Of a DNA stretch of 64,000 bases, positions 44,501 through 64,000 are shown in pieces. The notes beneath the pieces were generated by a model, which saw only the letters and a list, made by a program, of their open reading frames with translations, was not told the origin of the DNA and did no database searches. The stretch is from Chrysomallon squamiferum. Taxonomy: Eukaryota; Mollusca; Gastropoda; Neomphalida; Peltospiridae. The stretch is taken from NCBI GenBank assembly GCA_012295275.1, contig CM022673.1:21059413-21123412 (forward strand), given 5' to 3'. The translations under genes were made by a program, and so were the position numbers. The first letter of the stretch is position 1. Each line of letters starts with the position of its first letter.

Positions 44501-47500
44501 ATGCAAAAAGCACATCAGACTGGGTCCCCAATAGCCAAATTATTAAATGCTCATTTCTCACTTTTTGTCACTCCCTTTTAAGATTATATTGTAAAGATAG
44601 TTTTATATTATTCAGTCAGGGCAAGCTAAATTATTAATCAATGTAATATTAATTCATTTATGAGTCACAGTTATTTAATATTTTCAACAGCAAGTTTTAT
44701 GATATATAACCTTTATGGCAGCAACATGCAGTGGAGTTTCTCCTTTAGAATTTCTCTTTGTGTTGCAGGGAGAGTTGGCCCCATGAAAGTGTGTCAAAGT
44801 TTTCTTTTTCCTACATACAGGACTGCCACTAAACACTGGTGATCTCTTTTTCTCTTTTGAAGGTAACTGTGATGGTAGTGATTGTCTTCTGTATAGAGAA
44901 AATATTTTAAAATTTATTTTTATATGCATTCTAACGTTACTTTATACATTGTTTTTATATATACATATACATTTCTCTCAATATCTATCTCTCTCTCTTG
45001 CTCTACATATAGACATACAAAGGAATGACAGTCAAACATATCGTTTTTTTAAGTAATGACATTAGAGATAAAACCCACTTCATTTACTTATTAGCAGGAA
45101 AGTGTCTATTATATGCATCTTTTTGGACAGAAAAACACATCTTTGATATGTCCATGTGGCACTAACTGGAATTGAAAATGCACCAGTATAGGGACCAGTG
45201 ATGTAAGACCCTTTCATCCACAATCCTCCATTCTCAGAGCTACAATGTACAGTTCAGAGAGTGTAGAATAAATTACTGAAAACTTTTGGAAGCAAGACCA
45301 ATAATTAAATTAACTTGTTCTAAGAAATAATAATTTCACCTTTTACTGTTAGGCTTTTTTCTCAAGGAACCAGCTGTGTGTTTTCCAACAGATCCTGGCT
45401 GCTCAGGACTTGTTAACAATGAAGCACTTTCTGAAATTAAAAAGAACAATTCATTATCAAAGTATACAGTTTATGTTCATAAAACAAAATAATGATAAAA
45501 AGATTAATATTCTCACATACTCATAATGTTATAACATGGTATTTATCTTCAACTCTAGTTTCCATAGTCTATGAATATATTTTTAATTTTTAAAACTTAA
45601 TTTAAAATCAAGTATAACTGCAGCCTGTGAAAATATAAACACTAAGATTTCCATTTGACATCAGTAATAAAAATTAGGATTTTTTCTTTCTCTGTTTAAT
45701 ACTATTGTTGCTTGGAAATTTGTTTAATTTAAAGGGAAAGTAATCTATCAACAATATCCATTAAAAATTCATCAAAATCTTTAATATTTATAATTAAAAA
45801 ATAATTACTATTTCAAATCTCACTGAGATCTCTAAGAAAATCAAAACCACCACAAACAATCTGAAACAGTGAAAAGTAAGAACCTTGAGTTCCAGCTTGA
45901 TGTTTCTTAGCACATCTCTGACGTGTAATTAACTGGGTCTTCTTAGTTTTGGTCATACCTTTTCCTGTTCGTGATTTCCCAGGGGTATCAGGAGAACTCA
46001 GGAAATCATACACAAAACTTTCCTTTTCTTCACTACAGATAGGACTAGCAATAACAGTGTTTGAATAGGAGGAAATATCTGGTCTTGCATAAACCTCTGG
46101 TGTAAAATCTTGTGTTTTCTCTTCTGCCACATCTAAAAATATAATTTTGACAACAATTTAAAATAGAAATGGAATTTTTTTGCTATAGATTTTTAATTTA
46201 TTAAATAAGTGCAATCATCAATAACATTTAAATTAGGATATTTATAATTAGCTGTTTCATATCTTTACATGACTGATGATCAGCCAATTATCAGAGTGTT
46301 GTCTACCTGATGTGTCGGTACTTTCTGACTGTGTTCTAGAAAGACTGTCTCCATGTTCTGCATCGGTTTCCACTATCTGTGTTAGCTCCATGCACAGCGA
46401 CACCAAGTTAGACAGCTGTCTGTCCATCTGCACATCTCTGACATGCACTGGCATGTGACATAGTGGACAGTGAGTTCCACCAATACGATCACAACATGAT
46501 CTAAATCAGAGAAATAAAACACAAATAAAAATAATTAACTAAATAAATTATTATTAAAATGTTTTAAAGATGATATAGTTTTTATAAGTATTACTATCAT
46601 TCACTGTGATTTAAATATTAAAAAGTGATAAAATTTATTCAATAAAAGACCATTTATTGAATACATTTTATCACTTTTTAATATTTAAATCACAATGACT
46701 AACCTAGTACAGTTACCATAAAAACCACAAATATTTGTTCACAAAATATGTTTTGTTACAATCTATGTTATTTCCTAAAAAGCACACTTAGATCAAAATA
46801 TTTTCATTGATAAAATAATTATATGGTCAGTCATATCTGGGATTTTTTAACATTTGAAACATGACATTATTATTTATTTGCCGTATGGTCTGTTCATACA
46901 TTAAAGGTCTATTTTATATAAATGATAATATGTTTCATTATTGTATATATTAATGTATATTTTTAAATTATGTGCCTTCCTGGTACATATTTATTATTTA
47001 AATATTTCTGATAATCATATGATATATTTTCAAAACATCCAAAAAGGCAGTTTTCATACATATCTAAAAGCTTCACATATTAGTATGTACCTGCAAAATC
47101 TGTGTTCACATCCACCAAGGGTATAAAGATTTTTTGATAAAGCATTACTGAAATTAAAAATAAAAGAATTTAAAAATTAACAACAGATTGGGTAAGTGAA
47201 TAAACGACATGACATCAGATAATTATATAACAAAAAACTATTAATACCGGCTTTATCACACTATAACTATACTAAACAAACTAATCATTTAAGCAAAAAT
47301 TTCACATTTGACAAAAGTCACAAATGACTTAAAAGTTAACTCAATAACTGTTGTTTGTTGTTTTTTTGTTTTTGGGTGTTTTTTTTGATAAAACAAAAAT
47401 TGACTGGTTTTAATAAGTTTAAAATTATAAGGTTTATCCTCGTAACTGTTTCCATGAATCATCTGGCTGTTCTACCTTTGCAGAGATTCCTTATGATTTT

Positions 47501-47905
47501 CAACATGAAGCTATTTTAAATTAATCAAGATCCCCATCTTCTAATCGAAGACGGAACGTTAGTAGCATGTTTCATTTTACATCATTAACTCAGTGTAGAA
47601 ATAACAAGTTTGTGATATATAAAATGTAACAAGATATTGTTACATATACTTTTGATTTAATGAATCATTTACTCAATTACTGTAATAATATGGTTCCGAA
47701 TTTTATGTCGGTAATTCATCATACGGACATACCGCTCAATAAAGTTTAGTATCGCCAATGCCGTAGTGAGGAATTTGCCTCCTAGTCCTACCAATTGTAT
47801 TTTATTACTAAGGTTATTATTAATGTAATCTTACCAGACACGACAGTTTAAAGATGTCCTTAAAGATGTCAATGCCTGTAATGTTTTTAAATAACTTTTC
47901 ACCAT
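41504..47905 (-). CDS. BARD1: BARD1 orthologue (RING, ankyrin repeats, tandem BRCT), complete
   Basis: BARD1 pairs with BRCA1 through its RING to make a nuclear E3 ubiquitin ligase used in DNA double-strand-break repair. Thirteen exons in phase on the minus strand: 47905-47835, 47147-47091, 46500-46307, 46132-45884, 45430-45340, 44888-44711, 44422-44342, 43991-43819, 43626-43527, 43196-43055, 42751-42650, 42300-42179 and 41839-41504; 631 residues against 777 in human. RING ligands C21, C24, C37, H39, C42, C45, C54, C57 repeat the human spacing exactly. After a linker of about 190 residues come ankyrin repeats (GETPLHVAA, GWTPLHESC, NDTPLHDAV, GLTAVDYA), then BRCT1 (FFTATSM, WIVNTEWL) and BRCT2 (LFDGCQFYF, SWIINSIATF). 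The start is fixed by an in-frame TGA four codons upstream. The N-terminal extension before the RING is shorter than in human. Confidence 0.95.
44889..45339. other. BARD1 intron with an open-frame island at 45080-45253
   Basis: On the minus strand 45253-45080 is open for 57 codons and reads like protein (starts of segments: SENGGLWMKG, YITGPYTGAF). No splice pair with strong sites joins it to the flanking exons. A 30-bp phase-compatible exon ending before a weak GT could be drawn. Confidence 0.3.
46605..46694. repeat. 42-bp-arm hairpin in a BARD1 intron
   Basis: Arms 46605-46646 and 46653-46694 are reverse complements with one mismatch and a 6-nt loop. Very AT-rich. Confidence 0.9.
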
Positions 47906-48334
47906 ATTTAAATTTCAATGAAATACAGATTTCATCGAGAAATGTTGTTTATATAATGGCGCCATTTTGCTTTATAAACTGTTATCTATATTTATATCCC
48001 ATATTTAAAACGATGAAATGTAAGATGAAAATTGTCCTTTTAATCATTTGAATGTCTTTGTGCTAAAGTAACAGAGGATGACTATTATTATTTTTTGTTC
48101 ATTCCTGTATTTTGATTTCAGTTTATTTTTTTAAATCGATTGTGTATATAATTAAAGCAAAAATAATTTTAAATTCCAATGCTAATAATGTCATTTCACC
48201 TATTTGCGAATTTATAAAATTGTATATTACAGATTACAAACTTGTAAATTAATTTATCGCATTTTTTCTCCATTCTGTTTTTTCTAATTCTGCCAGTTTT
48301 GTATTTTAAACTGATACAAATAATTTTATTAATT

Positions 48335-48407
<73 letters not shown>

Positions 48408-50548
48408 TTAATGATTTCAATGTTTTCTTTCAATGTGATCACATTTAGAAGAAAAAAAACTTTTAAAAAATTATTTAGCATTAGTGTATTAGATAGCAGT
48501 ATTGTTTTATAAAGCGGAAGAGGAAGCAAGGTAATTATCCCATTTCCAGAAAGGAGAAACTTGTAAATGAATTAGGGTTTGTAATTGATATTTATGGTAG
48601 TCTATATCTTGTTCTCTTATGACCCTTTTTTAAATTTCTTTATCATTGAACGTGAACGTGCCAACACATGGATTTATCCCTATCAGCAGAATTTAAAGAT
48701 ATTAAGGTAACTACAAACAGTATTACAATGAAGAGTTCAACAGCATCCACTGTCGAATGACACTTTAGATAAAGATAGTCATTTCGAATGACTAGTGTTA
48801 CACACCCACAAATTAAATATATAATATAATTCTTAAAAGGTTATTCATATCTGTATTCTTTTCACAAATGTTTGGTACATACTTGTGATACAGAACAATA
48901 AATATGTATTTGTTTACATTTTTTAATTTATTTTATAGTTGACAAATTCCGAATAGTGACAGTGAGTCAGTGACACTAATTGTGACTTAGGATAAGGTAC
49001 TAATTATATTTTAAAATTAAGTCTTTATTTAAAATTTTAAGCATTTGTATTCATACAAATTCATGCTTTGACTAGTTGTTTTGATTAATTTAGAAGGAAA
49101 TGAAGTTACTAAATTCTTATTTATTCTGTCTTGATTAATAATTTAATTATCCAAGCAATTATGCTTGTTATAAAAACTGCATTAAGAGTCAAGAAAGAAA
49201 TCCAACTTGATTTGTTATTTCTGTATTTTCTTTCTCTTTTTTCTCTGTTTATTTATTTATTTATTTATTTATTTATTTGTAGAATTTATCCAATTCATTA
49301 TTCTGTGCAGAAATAAGAAATGCAAGAGATAATTTTATATGTAAAAAAGTGAAAGCTAATTTGACATTAAAAACATTACTACTAAGTTACTAATAAAAGG
49401 AGTATTTTTATCAATACAAAATTATTTGTTTCACACTTTTCTGCAGATTTAGCATGGTCTATTTCCAAGTTTTAAACTGTAAATATTGGTAATAATTAAT
49501 AAATATCTAATTATGTCATAGTATATGTATAACTGTCTCTTCAGCTTTCAGATAAAAATCAATCAGGCATAAGTGTTTAGAATAAAAAGAATAATTAATT
49601 AATTAGATAACAAAATAAGATTGAATGAAAACATTCCCATTTGTGATTTAAGATGTGCCAGTCATATTACTAGTATTAATTAATAACTGGACTTTGGTGA
49701 AATGGACATATTTTAACTTAAATTAGAAGATAATATAAACAACTATTAATGTGTACTGAACTAAATTACATACATATATATATAATGTGTGTTAAAAACA
49801 AAAACATCTTTGCTAAATTATCCTATATATTATAGTTTCTGATAAGTTGTTTAGTAAACACAGTAATAAAAATAATAGAAACTTAATTGAAAACATAAGC
49901 TATATATTGTTTAAATGTATAATAAACTTTAACAAAATGTCACATAATTATTAAAAACTAAAGATCTTGTTAACTATGCTACAGAAACAATAATTATGTT
50001 CTAAGAAAATGTTGGACTGGAGTATGATTGCAAAGTAAGTCACACTGTCAAATGTCTGCTGTATGGCTTTCCAGTTAGTACTGACTAATGACTTGCATTT
50101 TGAATGTTATGTTATTTGTTTTTTCTTTTGATTTAAAATTTCTTTGTTTCCTTTCCTATTATGTAATATATTTTTGAAATATTCTTTTTCAAAATGGTCT
50201 TTTAAGATCTAAATTGTAATTAAACACTAAAGAAATAATTCTTAATGGATTGTATGAGTGTGTGTGTGTGTGTGTGTTTAAATCAAATAATTTATTGAAA
50301 TAACTTTATTTCCATTCAGAAAAGTAGTCTGTTACAATAATATTGAAATTTATTTAGTCATATCTTACCACTAGTTATAGTGATTGCAGTGTACAAAAAC
50401 CTTAACAGTAAAATTAAAGAATTAGTAAATTGTTTGTAGAAAGACTAATTGCTAGAAGTTTTCATTTTGAAATCTGTAGAAAATATTCATATTTAATATG
50501 TTTTTGTCAGTTGTGATAAAATATGAAGTTACATGTGTTTTATTTCAG
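47906..50548. other. Divergent intergenic region between BARD1 and HECW
   Basis: Should contain both promoters and upstream noncoding exons. No core promoter is convincing in this AT-rich sequence. A GA run is at 48338-48403, ATTT tetramers near 49247-49278 and a GT run near 50258-50276. Confidence 0.5.
48338..48403. repeat. (GA)n microsatellite
   Basis: About 66 bp of uninterrupted GA upstream of BARD1. Confidence 0.97.
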
Positions 50549-50782
50549 ATAAATTCATCAACAGCGTGCCTTTAATTTCCTTGTTAATCATGTTGTTGGA
50601 AACAAAATTCATACAGGAAGCTATTTAATTTTCATTAAAGCATGCCTAACCTAGACTATGATGATTTCTGGATTCTTCATTTCCGAGAATCCGAGAAACA
50701 TGTATTTTGGAAATTTGATAACCGGATGGATTTCCGTATGCTGGCTGAACCATTGTTATAGATCATGTAGGGAAACAGTATA
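50549..50782 (+). promoter_or_regulatory. HECW 5' leader with acceptor and same-frame uORF
   Basis: TTTATTTCAG at 50539-50548 is a good splice acceptor, suggesting that the exon carrying the start codon begins at 50549 and an upstream noncoding exon exists. Inside it, 50642-50761 is a 39-codon uORF (starts MPNLDYDDFWIL, ends in TAG) in the same frame as the main start at 50783; a second ATG-TAG pair follows at once. Confidence 0.55.
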
Positions 50783-63335
<12,553 letters not shown>

Positions 63336-63616
63336 GTGAGTTTACCAACAGCTGTGATTTAACACTCCTTTATTTCTTTTCAATATATTTTTCTTTTATT
63401 TATCCTGAATGAAGTGGCAGAACTATGCTAATGCAATATTTATATTTATATATAAGAAACACACACTGTTATTAATATCTGCAAACTTAGTAAAATAAAC
63501 AAGCTAGATGCAGAGCTTTTACATTAATGGTAGTAATTACAGCTGATGTAAAGAAAAATATCTTGCAATTTCTTTTATCTTTTTTTTTATTTTATTATAT
63601 ATTTTTTTAATTATAA

Positions 63617-63674
<58 letters not shown>

Positions 63675-64000
63675 TTATTTTATGTTTTTCTTTTTTTCTC
63701 TGTTAAAAAATATGTTTGCTGGGTGGCAGATGTGTTTTGCACTGACATCAGACCAAGTAAAATGTTTCTGTTATCCAAACAGTAGGGAAGTTTGATATTT
63801 AATGAACCCTCCACCTAAATAAATATATAATGTATCAATTGTTTACATTTTTATTTCCTACCTAATCCACTATACTTGTGCATGCCCCTCCTGAATCATG
63901 TTGTATATTCTGGTATTCTAACACAGTATGTTAATTAGTCTTAGAATTATTTAGAAAAATTATCTGAAAGAAGACCTTCTAATGGGCAGATAACTCCAAT
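63336..64000. other. Right-end intron of HECW
   Basis: No exon recognised. The HECT linker and catalytic domain are not in the window. A TTA run lies at 63619-63672. Confidence 0.6.

Overview
The window is AT-rich animal DNA with spliced genes, consensus GT/AG junctions, abundant long microsatellites and no bacterial features. The gene set and the modest introns (mostly 0.3-2 kb) fit a lophotrochozoan, most likely a mollusc, perhaps a gastropod. That placement is inference: F-type lectins joined to PAN/apple-like modules are common in molluscs. I read genes by joining exons across splice sites and checking codon phase at each junction.

Layout, left to right: (1) 3035-9523, plus strand, the 3' half of a class B (secretin/calcitonin-type) GPCR whose 5' exons lie outside the window. 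(2) 13.8-14.5 kb, minus strand, a decayed F-type lectin pseudogene. (3) 16748-19976, plus, an intact secreted F-type lectin with a C-terminal PAN-like domain. (4) 23181-24692, plus, a second lectin copy missing the 3' half of its middle exon. (5) 24.7-33.1 kb, gene-poor, holding a hAT-like element nested in a long inverted-repeat element. (6) 33165-41080, plus, a complete 13-exon SLC23/NAT transporter. (7) 41504-47905, minus, a complete 13-exon BARD1 orthologue (RING, ankyrin repeats, tandem BRCT), tail to tail with the transporter. (8) 50783 to beyond the right end, plus, the 5' two thirds of a HECW1/2-type HECT E3 ligase, head to head with BARD1.

The genes do not form a pathway. BARD1 and HECW are both ubiquitin-system proteins but in different processes. 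From memory, CALCRL, PTH2R, HECW2, BARD1 and SLC23A3 all lie on human 2q32-q35, so the block may preserve an ancient linkage.

The most notable non-gene signals are tandem repeats that abut or form splice sites (40223-40336, 17678-18141, 6426-6459, 37363), the nested transposon at 27.1-29.2 kb, a 42-bp-arm hairpin in a BARD1 intron, a same-frame uORF in front of HECW, and a SLC23 signature residue that predicts nucleobase rather than ascorbate transport. I found no clearly new multi-gene system.
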